From Zhihengliuella sp. (GTDB taxonomy: Bacteria; Actinomycetota; Actinomycetes; Actinomycetales; Micrococcaceae): a stretch of DNA of 64,000 bases. The position numbers were made by a program, and so were the translations under genes. Below the pieces are notes generated by a model. That model was not told the origin of the DNA and made no database searches. It saw only the letters and a list, made by a program, of their open reading frames with translations. This document shows positions 24,266 to 35,021 of this stretch, piece by piece; position 1 is the stretch's first letter; the number at the start of each line of letters is the position of its first letter. The stretch lies in the NCBI RefSeq assembly GCF_031178195.1, contig NZ_JAPSJL010000001.1, positions 451,275-515,274 of the forward strand, written 5' to 3'.

Positions 24266-25897
24266 GTGGCAGAACAGAACACGGGCCTCGAGGCAGTCAC
24301 ACCGGAGATCTACTACGCGTCCCCCGAACCGGAGACGACGACCAGTGAATTCCAGGAGATCACCAGCGCGGAGGCCCGCGCACGGTTCAGCCATCGTGAC
24401 GATGTCATCCGCCACAAGGGCCGCTATGCCCTGATCAACAAGAGCGTCACGCCGCATGAGGCGATGGTGAACGATCTGCTCTTCATCCGCGATGCTCTCG
24501 ACGAGGCGGGGATCGACTATCTGCTGGTGCGCGGCAACGACGCCCGCCCCGTCATCGCCGCCAAGTGGCAGGACCGCAAGCGCCTGCGCGCCACCCTCGT
24601 CAACGCCTGCCGGGACGAGCCGTTCTACTCCCTGGCGGTCGACGCCGGCGGCGCCTCCGCCTTGCTGGTGGCGGACGGCCAGCTCAGCGCGAGCAGCAAG
24701 GCGCGCATGTTCCGGCTGTACCGGCCGCGCGTGGACCCCGACGGCGGCCTCGCCTACGGCCGCGGCACGGGTGTCCAGATCGAGCTCTGGAAGTGGGACG
24801 ACGACGGCACCATCAAGCTTCCCGTCGAGAACTCGCTGACCCGCCGGACCATCCCGGCGGACGAGGCCGTGCGCGGCACCGTGCAGCGGTTCGGCCGCAT
24901 GTGGCCGACGATCGAGAACATGTTCGCGGACCACGCGACCGACATCGACTTCTCGGTCGACATGGTGTTCTCGTGGGTCGACGGCAACGATCCCGAGTTC
25001 CAGCGGTACCGCGCCTCCTTCCAGGAGAACGTCGTCGTCGGCGAGGGGGACGACGCCGAGGCGCGCTTCCGCCAGATCAACGAACTGAAGTATGCGCTCC
25101 GGTCGTTGCACATGTTCGCGCCCTGGATCCGCCACATCTACCTCTGCACGGACTCGCCGGTCCCGGAGTGGCTGGACGCCGAGCACCCGAAGATCACGAT
25201 CGTCCGCGCGGAGGACCACTTCCGCGACCCGACCGTCCTGCCGACATTCAACTCGCAGGCCATCGAGTCCCAGCTGCAGCACATCGAGGGGCTCTCGGAG
25301 CACTTCCTGTACTCCAACGACGACATGTTCTTCGGCCGGCCGCTGGGTCCGGACATGTTCTTCTCCCCCGGCGGCGTCACCAAGTTCATCGAGGCGGAGA
25401 CCCGGATCGGCCTGGGCAGCAATCACATCGACCGTTCCGGCTTCGAGAACGCGGCCCGCGTGAACCGCCGCCTCCTGAAGGACCGGTTCGGGCGCATCAC
25501 GACGCGCCACCTGGAGCACACGGCCGCGCCGCTGCGTCGCAGCATCCTCTTCGAGATGGAGGAGGTCTTCTCGGCCGAGTTCGCGTCCACGGCGGCCAGC
25601 CGGTTCCGGGCGAAGGACAACATCTCGGTCACCAACTCGCTGTACCACTACTACGCGCTGCTCACCGGCCGGGCGGTCACGCAGACCGGCGCCAAGGTGA
25701 AGTACATCGACACCACCATGTACTCCGGTCTGGACAAGCTCGCCAAGCTAGTGCGGAAGCGCAATCAGGACTTCTTCTGCCTGAACGACGGCTCCTTCCC
25801 CGAGGTACCGGCCAAGGAGCGGCAGGAAGTGGTGACGGACTTCCTCGAGAAGTACTTCCCCATCCCCGCGCCGTGGGAGAAGCCGACGGACGCCTGA
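24266..25897 (+). CDS. Stealth family sugar-phosphate transferase
   Basis: A 543-residue Stealth protein, the family of hexose-1-phosphate transferases that build phosphate-linked capsule or cell-wall glycans (for example CpsY, SacB, and the eukaryotic GlcNAc-phosphotransferase). Conserved regions are seen in order: CR1 DMVFSWVDGNDPEF (about 232-245), CR2 RQINELKYALRSLHMFAPWIRH then IYLCTDSPVPEWL (about 270-305), CR3 LYSNDDMFFGRPL (about 349-361), CR4 near NSLYHYYALLTG (about 455). The N-terminal about 225 residues precede the catalytic part as in mycobacterial CpsY-like members. No other capsule genes are nearby; it is paired only with a MarR regulator. Confidence 0.93.
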   Translation: MAEQNTGLEAVTPEIYYASPEPETTTSEFQEITSAEARARFSHRDDVIRHKGRYALINKSVTPHEAMVNDLLFIRDALDEAGIDYLLVRGNDARPVIAAKWQDRKRLRATLVNACRDEPFYSLAVDAGGASALLVADGQLSASSKARMFRLYRPRVDPDGGLAYGRGTGVQIELWKWDDDGTIKLPVENSLTRRTIPADEAVRGTVQRFGRMWPTIENMFADHATDIDFSVDMVFSWVDGNDPEFQRYRASFQENVVVGEGDDAEARFRQINELKYALRSLHMFAPWIRHIYLCTDSPVPEWLDAEHPKITIVRAEDHFRDPTVLPTFNSQAIESQLQHIEGLSEHFLYSNDDMFFGRPLGPDMFFSPGGVTKFIEAETRIGLGSNHIDRSGFENAARVNRRLLKDRFGRITTRHLEHTAAPLRRSILFEMEEVFSAEFASTAASRFRAKDNISVTNSLYHYYALLTGRAVTQTGAKVKYIDTTMYSGLDKLAKLVRKRNQDFFCLNDGSFPEVPAKERQEVVTDFLEKYFPIPAPWEKPTDA

Positions 25898-25979
25898 GTC
25901 CTAGAGTCTCCCCGGAGCTCCGCGCTTGTCTCCGTGATCTGCAGCCGGCTGCCTCCCGTGTGCGGTTCCCCCGAATTGC

Positions 25980-26007
25980 GGTCTCGACTGACGTTGGACG
26001 CGAGACC
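25980..26007. terminator. Weak hairpin between convergent Stealth and HNH genes
   Basis: GGTCTCG (25980-25986) and CGAGACC (26001-26007) are perfectly complementary with a 14-base loop. It lies between two convergent genes; there is no clear T run. Confidence 0.3.
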
Positions 26008-26012
26008 CCCGG

Positions 26013-28526
26013 TCAGAAGGGTGCGGGTTCGAGGTAGTTGACGAGGTCGCGCATGAGGGCGGCGGTGAGGTGCTCGAGGTGGCCCTCCTCGCTCAGTCCT
26101 GCGAGGTCGGTCCGGTTATTGGCGGTCTCGATGGCCTCGAAGATCGCGGTGCTGCCGGCGGGTGCCCAGAGGGGCAGCGGGGTGCCGGTGCCCGGCTCGA
26201 TGATCAGGTCGCTGGCGTCCCAGTCGATTCCGAGGTCGTCGAGATTGGCCGGGTCTGGCGTGCGCTGATGGTCGGGGGTCCAGGGGCGCGGCGAGGCCTT
26301 GACCCAAGCGGCGATCCTGGCAGGGACCGGGAACCGCGTGGCGGGAGCAGTGCCGGTCCGAGGCGGCGTAGCGGCGACCTCGGCGGTGGATCCGGCGTCG
26401 GCGCGAGCCGGCGTGCTCGGGACTGCTGTGGGTCCGGCGTCCCCGGTGCGCGCGGCCTCCGCGACGGTTCCGGCGCCAGCGTGGGTCCCGACTAGGGAGC
26501 GCACCGGGGCCTGGCGTGCTGGGGTCTGGCGTGCTGGGGCCTGATCCTCGACCGCTTCGGCTGCTTCGACCGCCCCGTCGAGTTGGGCGGGTTCGGTCGG
26601 GGTAGGTCCGTTGGTGGCCCAGGCGGCGTCGGGGTAGGTGGTCGTGGCGGTGCCGAGGTGGGTGGTGACGGTCAGGGTGCCGGAGGGCGTCATCTCGCAG
26701 GTGATCAGGCCCCAGGACTTCAGCCGGTGGCAGCGCTTGCAGAGGGAGACGAGGTTCTCCATGCGGGTCGTGCCGCCGTGCTGCCACTCGAGGATGTGGT
26801 CCGGTTCGCAGGCGGTGGCCCGGCGCCCGCAGCCGGGGACTCGGCAGGTGCGGTCCCGCAGGGCCAGGGCGCGGCGGAGGGCGGCTGGGGGCCGGTAGGC
26901 CTCCGGGTCGAAGGCCCGGATCGCCCCGGTCCACGGATCGGTCACGATCCGCGTCCACGTCGGCGCTGCTCCGATGATCCTCCGCAGCGAGTCTGGATCT
27001 ACCGGGCCGAGCCGCTCGACCTCCGCGACCGGCACGGGCCGCCCACCCGGGCCGGGAGGATCCGTAGCGGTCGGCGAATCGGCAGCGGGAGCCCGATCCG
27101 CGGCGGCTTCTCGATCCGACGCGGGAGCCGGAGGCGGCGGGGCCGCCGCCGGCGCCGAGGCCGGCGACCCTTCGGGCGGGGCCGCCCCTTCGGCGGTGTC
27201 AGGATCGGCGGTTGCCGCGGCTGCGCCGCTGCCCACACCCCTGCTGCCATCCGTGCTTCCGTCGGTGCCGAGAGTGGGAAAGAGCCCGGCCGGGACCGTT
27301 ACGACGACGGACGGGACGATGTTCTCCAGCCCGGATCCGGCGGGCCCCGCCAGGAGCAGGTCCACGAATGCGTCCGCCATCAGCTGCGATAGCGTCCGCT
27401 GCTCCGGCTCCTCAGTGGCCTCGCTGGCCTCCGATGCGTCACTCGCCCCCGATGCGGCACTGGCCGACGAGGACGCCCCGGCCGCGCCGGAGCCCTCGGC
27501 GTCCGGGCCCGACGCAGCTGTGACCGAGGCAGCTGGGTCCGGGGTGTCGGGTCCCGGCGTGTGGTCCTGGCGGTGGAGGCGGGCGTAGTCCTCGATCCGG
27601 CGCATGATCGCCTCTCCGGCGAGGGTCGGCAGGTAGGCGGAGAGATAGCACATGCCGTCGTCCTCGGCGTAGAGCTCGACACGCCGGCCCTTGCGGGCGC
27701 TGCTGTGCCGGGCCGCGAACGGTTCGCCGAGCTCACGCTCCAGGCGCCGCTTCCCGAAGCCCTCGACCTGCCCCGGCGTCTTGCCCGTGGACCGCTCGAG
27801 CACGTCCGTGCAGAAGGCCTGGCGCCGCTGCCGCTGGACCCGATCGGCCTCGGCCACCTGCCGGGCCCGCTCCTCGAGGGCGGCCGGGTCCCTCGAGGGC
27901 GCCGCCGGGACCTCGGCCGCCGGGATCCGGGACGCCAGATCCACCATGTTTCGGGCGTGCAGGGCACCGAGACGGCCCGCGGCGAGGGCCTCGAACGGCT
28001 CGGGCAGATCCCTGCACAGCAGACGGGCCCGCTCCACGTCCCGGGCCGCCCCGTACCGGGAGACGCCACGGACCTGCGCAATCTCTTGTGCCAAGGCCTC
28101 GTCCGGGGCTCGCTCCACGAGCCTGCCCTTGCCCAGCGAGGCCGCCATCCCCTCCGATGAACGGCCCAACTCGGACAGATCCGCGATCGCCCGGAGCATC
28201 ACGGCCTCGCCGAACCGCTTTAGCGACTCCGAGAACGCCAACAGCTGCTCCGGCGCGAACCGGCCCGCCAACGCGGCCACCGCCTCGGCGCCCGCGAGCG
28301 GACCCCGCTCCCCCGCTGACGCGGCCGCGCCAGGAGCCATGGCCGATGAATCGGTAGGATCCAGACACGCAGGACCGCCGGGATGCTCCGGCATGGGAAC
28401 CCCGGCGTGGGCGGCGGTGCGCGCGCCCTCCGACGCACCGGAATCCGCGGGCACTGCCGCGGCACCGTCGCCGACGGTGACGACGAACTCCCCGATGCCC
28501 AGCGCGAGCGGATCCGAAACTGCCAT
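26013..28526 (-). CDS. DUF222 / HNH endonuclease (13E12 repeat type)
   Basis: An 837-residue protein of the actinobacterial 13E12/DUF222 family. DUF222 spans about 75-330 (FAPEQLLAFSESLKRFGEAVMLRAIADLSEL, DVERARLLCRDLPEPFEALAAGRL). An HNH nuclease domain lies near 555-605, with CRVPGCGRRATACEPDHILEW and NLVSLCKRCHRLKSWG carrying the CxxC...CxxC zinc pairs and the DH-N-H catalytic residues. Long Ala/Ser/Pro-rich segments interrupt it (about 335-380, 430-500) and a 180-residue tail follows. Biological role is unclear; in mycobacteria several family members belong to the LexA regulon, and an SOS-box-like site is present here 43 bases upstream. Confidence 0.88.
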   Translation of the reverse strand: MAVSDPLALGIGEFVVTVGDGAAAVPADSGASEGARTAAHAGVPMPEHPGGPACLDPTDSSAMAPGAAASAGERGPLAGAEAVAALAGRFAPEQLLAFSESLKRFGEAVMLRAIADLSELGRSSEGMAASLGKGRLVERAPDEALAQEIAQVRGVSRYGAARDVERARLLCRDLPEPFEALAAGRLGALHARNMVDLASRIPAAEVPAAPSRDPAALEERARQVAEADRVQRQRRQAFCTDVLERSTGKTPGQVEGFGKRRLERELGEPFAARHSSARKGRRVELYAEDDGMCYLSAYLPTLAGEAIMRRIEDYARLHRQDHTPGPDTPDPAASVTAASGPDAEGSGAAGASSSASAASGASDASEASEATEEPEQRTLSQLMADAFVDLLLAGPAGSGLENIVPSVVVTVPAGLFPTLGTDGSTDGSRGVGSGAAAATADPDTAEGAAPPEGSPASAPAAAPPPPAPASDREAAADRAPAADSPTATDPPGPGGRPVPVAEVERLGPVDPDSLRRIIGAAPTWTRIVTDPWTGAIRAFDPEAYRPPAALRRALALRDRTCRVPGCGRRATACEPDHILEWQHGGTTRMENLVSLCKRCHRLKSWGLITCEMTPSGTLTVTTHLGTATTTYPDAAWATNGPTPTEPAQLDGAVEAAEAVEDQAPARQTPARQAPVRSLVGTHAGAGTVAEAARTGDAGPTAVPSTPARADAGSTAEVAATPPRTGTAPATRFPVPARIAAWVKASPRPWTPDHQRTPDPANLDDLGIDWDASDLIIEPGTGTPLPLWAPAGSTAIFEAIETANNRTDLAGLSEEGHLEHLTAALMRDLVNYLEPAPF

Positions 28527-28568
28527 AGTCCCAGTTTAGAAGAACTGTTCGCTACGGTCCATACTTGT

Positions 28569-28584
28569 TCGAATATGCGTTCCA
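28569..28584 (-). promoter_or_regulatory. SOS (LexA) box-like site
   Basis: On the minus strand the site reads TGGAACGCATATTCGA. Compared with the actinobacterial LexA box TCGAAC-N4-GTTCGA, 10 of 12 defined positions match. It lies 43 bases upstream of the HNH gene start. Confidence 0.55.
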
Positions 28585-28672
28585 ATCATCGACGGGGACG
28601 CGTCACGACCCCCTCACCTGACACGTCGAGCCATACATGCGCTCGCCGTGTCAGGGCTCGGCACTCAGGCAC

Positions 28673-29650
28673 TCAGGCGCTCGCGTGTTGCTCCGAGGCC
28701 CGGTCTAACGCACGGCGACCGACGCTCGTCGCCTCCGCACCGCCGTCGTACTCGATGCCGTGCTGCTGCAGGCGCTCCTGGACCTCGGTCGGCGTCAGCA
28801 CGTCGCCGAAGCTCTCCCCGCCGGCCGCCGGGACGACCGAGTGGACGACGGTCTCCGGGAAGACGTGGACGAGGTTGTAGGCCTGGGCGGAGTCACGGCC
28901 GCGCGTGCCGCGGATGCCGGTCGCGGGGTCGACGGCGGCCGCGAGGTCCTGCGTGTAGCAGGTGGCCGACGCGACGGAGACGGGGATTCCGGCGAAGGTG
29001 GCGCTGGTGGAGTAGTGGAGATGTCCACCCAGGATGGCGCGCACGTCGGTGCCCTGGAGTACCTCCGCAAGCGCCGCCTGACCGCGGAGCTCCACGAGGA
29101 TCGCGAGCGGCTGAACCGACGGGACCGGCGGATGGTGCAGCGCGAGGATGGTCCCCTCCGGCGCGGGCGAGGACAGCTCCGCGGCGAGCCAGTCCAGCTG
29201 CTCCGGTGCCACCTCGCCGTGGTGCACCCCGGGGACCGTGGTGTCCAGCACGATGACGCGCAGCCCGCCGAGCCAGTGGACGGCGTCGACCGGTGCGAAG
29301 CTCGGCTCCTCGTCCAGGAGGCCCTGCCGGAGCGCGGCGCGGTCGTCGTGATTGCCCATGGCCCAGATGACGCTGGCGCCCATGCGCTCCGCCGCCGGCT
29401 CGACGATGGCGCGCAGCTTGGCGTAGGCCTCCGGCGCGCCCTTGTCGGCCAGGTCGCCGGTGAAGATCAGCGCCTCCGGACGGCACCCCGAGGCCGCCAG
29501 ATCCGCGAAGACCAACTGGAGCCTCGCCTCCGCGTCGATGGTCCCCCCGAGTGCCACCTCCTCCGCCGTGAGGTGGGTGTCGCTGATGTGGAGCAGGAAG
29601 TGCTCGGGACGAGGGTGTTCGGGGATGTGTGCCGACCGTCGAGTGGTCAT
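28673..29650 (-). CDS. Calcineurin-like metallophosphoesterase (CpdA-like)
   Basis: A 325-residue cyclic-nucleotide-phosphodiesterase-like enzyme. The two-metal site is complete: HISDTHL (about 21-27), FTGDLADKG (about 63-71), MGNHD (about 97-101), HHPP (about 168) and GGHLHYS (about 206-212). Best compared with CpdA/Icc-type 3',5'-cAMP phosphodiesterases or glycerophosphodiesterases; the substrate cannot be settled from sequence. It stands alone, divergent from nadE, with a 195-base spacer. Confidence 0.87.
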   Translation of the reverse strand: MTTRRSAHIPEHPRPEHFLLHISDTHLTAEEVALGGTIDAEARLQLVFADLAASGCRPEALIFTGDLADKGAPEAYAKLRAIVEPAAERMGASVIWAMGNHDDRAALRQGLLDEEPSFAPVDAVHWLGGLRVIVLDTTVPGVHHGEVAPEQLDWLAAELSSPAPEGTILALHHPPVPSVQPLAILVELRGQAALAEVLQGTDVRAILGGHLHYSTSATFAGIPVSVASATCYTQDLAAAVDPATGIRGTRGRDSAQAYNLVHVFPETVVHSVVPAAGGESFGDVLTPTEVQERLQQHGIEYDGGAEATSVGRRALDRASEQHASA

Positions 29651-29833
29651 GTGCAGTCAATCCTTCAAGGATCGCTCAGTGGCCGGTGTGGCCGCTTACC
29701 TTCTTTACAACACGCGGGGCCGCGCGATGCTTCCCTCCCCATCCAAGCAACTGAGATCGACGGGTCAAGTGTTTCCGCGTGAATCTGAGGTTTTGTTTTG
29801 GTGACGTCTAGCCAGCACCGACCCGCCCGCCGG

Positions 29834-29839
29834 TATGCT
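29834..29839 (+). promoter_or_regulatory. -10 element of leaderless nadE promoter
   Basis: TATGCT ends 6 bases before the ATG at 29846. Confidence 0.55.
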
Positions 29840-29845
29840 GGCGCC

Positions 29846-30667
29846 ATGCGTGAGTTGCAGGCGAGGATCATCGAGGAAATGGGCGTCAAGCCGGAGATCG
29901 ATCCGGCGGAGGAGGTGGCCCGCCGGGTCCGGTTCCTGAAGGACTACCAGCTCGCCACCGGGACCAAGGGCTTCGTGCTCGGCATCTCCGGCGGCGTGGA
30001 CTCCACGCTCGCGGGGCGGCTGGCGCAGCTCGCGGTCGAGGAGCTGCGGGCCGAGGGACACGAATCAGACTTCGTGGCCGTCCGCCTCCCGCACGGGGTG
30101 CAGGCCGACGAGGACGACGCGCAGCTGGCGCTCGAGTTCATCCAGCCCGCCACCACGTGGACCTACAACATCAAGCCCGGCGTGGACGGCCTGCAGGACG
30201 AGTTCCGCACGACGACGGGCCGGGAGATCAGCGACTTCAACCGCGGCAACATCAAGGCCCGCATCCGCATGGTGGCGCAGTACGCCCTGGCCGGCGAGCG
30301 CGGCCTCCTGGTCCTGGGCACCGACCAGGGCGCCGAGTCCATCACCGGCTTCTTCACGAAGTACGGCGACGGCGGGGCGGACGTCCTGCCGCTCTTCGGC
30401 CTGGACAAGCGGCAGGTCCGCCAGCTCACCCGGCATCTGGGCGCCCCGGAGAAGCTGTGGGCCAAGGTCCCCACGGCCGACCTGCTGGACGATCAGCCCG
30501 GCCGCGCCGACGAGGACGAGCTGGGCATCAGCTACGACCACATCGACGACTACCTCGAGGGGCGCGAGGTCCCGGCCGACGAGGCCGAGAAGATCGAGCA
30601 GCGCTACCTGGCCACCCGGCACAAGCGCACCGTGCCGGTCACCATCCTCGACGATTGGTGGCGCTGA
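29846..30667 (+). CDS. nadE: NH3-dependent NAD+ synthetase
   Basis: Amidates nicotinic acid adenine dinucleotide to NAD+ using ATP and ammonia. The 273-residue protein is the short, ammonia-dependent form (no glutaminase domain). ATP P-loop [18 protein letters not shown] (about 44-61), [50 protein letters not shown] (about 154-180; substrate and Mg contacts) and the closing [15 protein letters not shown] are all present. The ATG at 29846 gives the usual family length; TATGCT 6 bases upstream predicts a leaderless transcript, which rules against an upstream GTG at 29798. Confidence 0.95.
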   Translation: MRELQARIIEEMGVKPEIDPAEEVARRVRFLKDYQLATGTKGFVLGISGGVDSTLAGRLAQLAVEELRAEGHESDFVAVRLPHGVQADEDDAQLALEFIQPATTWTYNIKPGVDGLQDEFRTTTGREISDFNRGNIKARIRMVAQYALAGERGLLVLGTDQGAESITGFFTKYGDGGADVLPLFGLDKRQVRQLTRHLGAPEKLWAKVPTADLLDDQPGRADEDELGISYDHIDDYLEGREVPADEAEKIEQRYLATRHKRTVPVTILDDWWR

Positions 30668-30758
30668 CCGTCGACTGAACCGACGCCGGCGGGAGCCGGA
30701 CGCTCGGCGACCAAGACCGGCTGCAGGACCGGTTGAGGAGCGACGTCGGGCTCGGCCG

Positions 30759-33084
<2,326 letters not shown>

Positions 33085-33091
33085 GAGAAGT

Positions 33092-33180
33092 CCTCCCTAC
33101 GCCGGTCTCAACCGGATCAGGTTCTTACGGTCGGCGCCGAACGCCCTCTCAGCCCGTGGCCGGGCTCCCGTGGAGTCCCC
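33092..33180 (-). promoter_or_regulatory. TPP riboswitch (THI element)
   Basis: Read on the minus strand, this leader holds the conserved ACGGGAGCCC, GGCTGAGAGGG, GAACCTGATCCGG and GCGTAGGGAGG blocks of the TPP aptamer in the right order. The closing P1 helix would pair CTCC near 33174 with GGAG near 33094, which is the thiO ribosome site 7 bases before the ATG. Ligand binding should therefore block initiation. Confidence 0.95.
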
Positions 33181-33276
33181 AGTCTATGGCGTGCGGCACA
33201 CCGGCAAAATCGAGGGCTCTGTGTTGCAGTCGGCATCGCGGTCCCGTCCAGACCCGCGCCGTCCATCGCCAGTTGA

Positions 33277-33282
33277 TAGGTT
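33277..33282 (+). promoter_or_regulatory. -10 element of leaderless exonuclease III promoter
   Basis: TAGGTT ends 6 bases before the GTG at 33289. Confidence 0.5.
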
Positions 33283-33288
33283 GGTGCC

Positions 33289-34092
33289 GTGCTGATCGCT
33301 ACTTGGAATGTGAACTCGCTCCGCGCCCGCGCCGACCGGGTCGAGGACTGGCTCCGCCGCACCGACGTCGACGTCCTGGCCATCCAGGAGACCAAGTGCA
33401 AGGACGAGAACTTCCCCTGGGAGCTGTTCGAGATGAACGGCTACGAGGTCGCCCACTTCGGCGTCAATCAGTGGAACGGCGTCGCCATCGCCTCCCGCGT
33501 GGGGCTCGACGACGTCCAGCGGACCTTCCCGGACCAGCCCGCCTTCGGCAAGGGCGGCAAGGACCCGATCCAGGAGCCGCGCGCCCTGGCGGCGACCTGC
33601 GGCGGCGTGCGCGTCTGGAGCCTCTACGTCCCCAATGGGCGCGCCCGCGACGACGAGCACATGCCCTACAAGCTCTCCTGGCTCGACACCCTCAACCGGC
33701 AGGCCGCCGACTGGCTGCGGGAGGACCCGGACGCGCAGGTCGCGCTCCTGGGCGACTGGAACATCGCCCCGGAGGACGACGACGTCTGGGACATCGACTA
33801 CTTCGTGCAGAACGAGCTCACGCACGTGTCCGAGCCGGAGCGCGCGGCCTTCGCCGCTTTCCTCGAGACCGGCTTCGTGGACGTCGTCCGCCCACACACG
33901 CCCGGACCGGGCGTCTACACCTACTGGGACTACACGCAACTGCGCTTCCCCAAGCGGCAGGGCATGCGGATCGACTTCGCGCTCTGCTCCCCCGCCCTCG
34001 CCGCGCGGGTGACGGGCGCGTCGATCGACCGCGAGGAGCGCAAGGGCAAGGGCGCCTCCGACCACGCGCCCGTGCTGGTGGAGCTGGCCTGA
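33289..34092 (+). CDS. xthA: Exodeoxyribonuclease III / AP endonuclease
   Basis: Incises DNA 5' to abasic sites and has 3'-5' exonuclease and phosphatase activity in base excision repair. The 267-residue protein has the EEP fold motifs WNVNSLRAR (about 6-14), AIQETKCKD with the metal Glu (about 32-40), WSLYVPNGR (about 108), the catalytic Asp-Asn LLGDWNIAPEDDDVWD (about 151-166) and SDHAPVLVEL at the end. It begins with GTG at 33289, 6 bases after a -10-like TAGGTT. The next gene begins 2 bases after its stop. Confidence 0.95.
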   Translation: MLIATWNVNSLRARADRVEDWLRRTDVDVLAIQETKCKDENFPWELFEMNGYEVAHFGVNQWNGVAIASRVGLDDVQRTFPDQPAFGKGGKDPIQEPRALAATCGGVRVWSLYVPNGRARDDEHMPYKLSWLDTLNRQAADWLREDPDAQVALLGDWNIAPEDDDVWDIDYFVQNELTHVSEPERAAFAAFLETGFVDVVRPHTPGPGVYTYWDYTQLRFPKRQGMRIDFALCSPALAARVTGASIDREERKGKGASDHAPVLVELA

Positions 34093-34094
34093 CC

Positions 34095-34946
34095 ATGGGC
34101 GCCGGGGGTGCGACGGCGCGGCGCCGGCTTCCGCCGACCGCCCACCTGCGCGTGTTCGAGCCGCTGCGCGCGTTCGACGAGCGCGAGCAGCTGCTGATCC
34201 AGCAGCTACGGCCCGAGCCGCGCGCCGAGGCGGAGGAGCGGCTGGCCCGCGAGGCGCTGCACCGCGTCCTGCGGACCGTCTCGGACCCCTACCCCCCGGC
34301 CGGCGTCGAGCACTACCGCGTCCTCCACTACCCGGGGCACGATGCGGCGACCACCCCGTACTACTGCCCCGACCAGCTCCCGACCCGGGCGACCATCGCC
34401 GCCGAGCAGCTGGACCAGCTGATGCGCCCGCAGCTGCTGTCCCTCGTCATCCCCGAGCCGGCCCGCGCAGCGAACGCCGAACGGCTCGACTCGGACGAGT
34501 TCGCCGACGACCTCGCCCACCTCCACACGCGTACCTCCGTCTGGGGTGTGCCGCTGGAGTGGTTCGTGGCGCTGCGCGAGGACGACCACGCCGAGATCGA
34601 CGAGGACGGGGACACGCTGGTGGGCGTCCGGCTCAGCGCACCGCTGGTCCAGGTGCTGGAGCGTGTCCGGCTGGCCGCCGCGGCGCTCGCGGTGAACGCG
34701 CCGGAGATGGACCTGCTGGACGAGCTGACGTCGTTCGCGGAGTGGCTCCAGACCTTCCACGAGGACTCGGTGATCGAGCTCGACTACGGGCTCCTCGCCG
34801 AGTTCGTGTGGCCGGACGAGTCGCCGCAGGACCTCCGTCTCGGCATCGAGTCCCTGCGCGACGGCGACATGCTGGGCGCCGCCGCGGCCTACCGTCGGTT
34901 GACCAACCGCTGGGCCGCCGTGCGCCACCGCGCCCGCTCCAATTGA
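34095..34946 (+). CDS. Hypothetical protein cotranscribed with exonuclease III
   Basis: I do not recognise this 283-residue soluble protein. It is acidic, has no signal peptide or membrane segment, and is predicted to be mostly helical (TRATIAAEQLDQLMRPQLL, VQVLERVRLAAAALAV, IESLRDGDMLGAAAAYRRLTNRW). A pattern of charged clusters at about 135-180 (HTRTSVWGVPLEWFVALREDDHAEIDEDGD, split as HTRTSVWGVPLEWF then ALREDDHAEIDEDGD) may be a nucleotide or protein interface. The ATG at 34095 lies 2 bases after the exonuclease III stop, so it is part of that operon; a longer frame from 33156 merely crosses the upstream gene. Confidence 0.72.
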   Translation: MGAGGATARRRLPPTAHLRVFEPLRAFDEREQLLIQQLRPEPRAEAEERLAREALHRVLRTVSDPYPPAGVEHYRVLHYPGHDAATTPYYCPDQLPTRATIAAEQLDQLMRPQLLSLVIPEPARAANAERLDSDEFADDLAHLHTRTSVWGVPLEWFVALREDDHAEIDEDGDTLVGVRLSAPLVQVLERVRLAAAALAVNAPEMDLLDELTSFAEWLQTFHEDSVIELDYGLLAEFVWPDESPQDLRLGIESLRDGDMLGAAAAYRRLTNRWAAVRHRARSN

Positions 34947-34960
34947 GGCCGGCGCCGGAT

Positions 34961-34966
34961 TAGACT
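34961..34966 (+). promoter_or_regulatory. -10 element upstream of GH13 gene
   Basis: TAGACT followed by a leader of about 50 bases with a GAGGGG ribosome site before the GTG at 35022. Confidence 0.45.
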
Positions 34967-35021
34967 GGCCGCACCCGGGCAACGACGCCGACATCAGACC
35001 GCAACTCGAGGGGATTCCGCT

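Noticed and set aside
26013-28526. Mobile intron or homing endonuclease from the HNH domain
   Set aside because: The DUF222-HNH arrangement is a resident actinobacterial family; no intron, intein or disrupted gene surrounds it.
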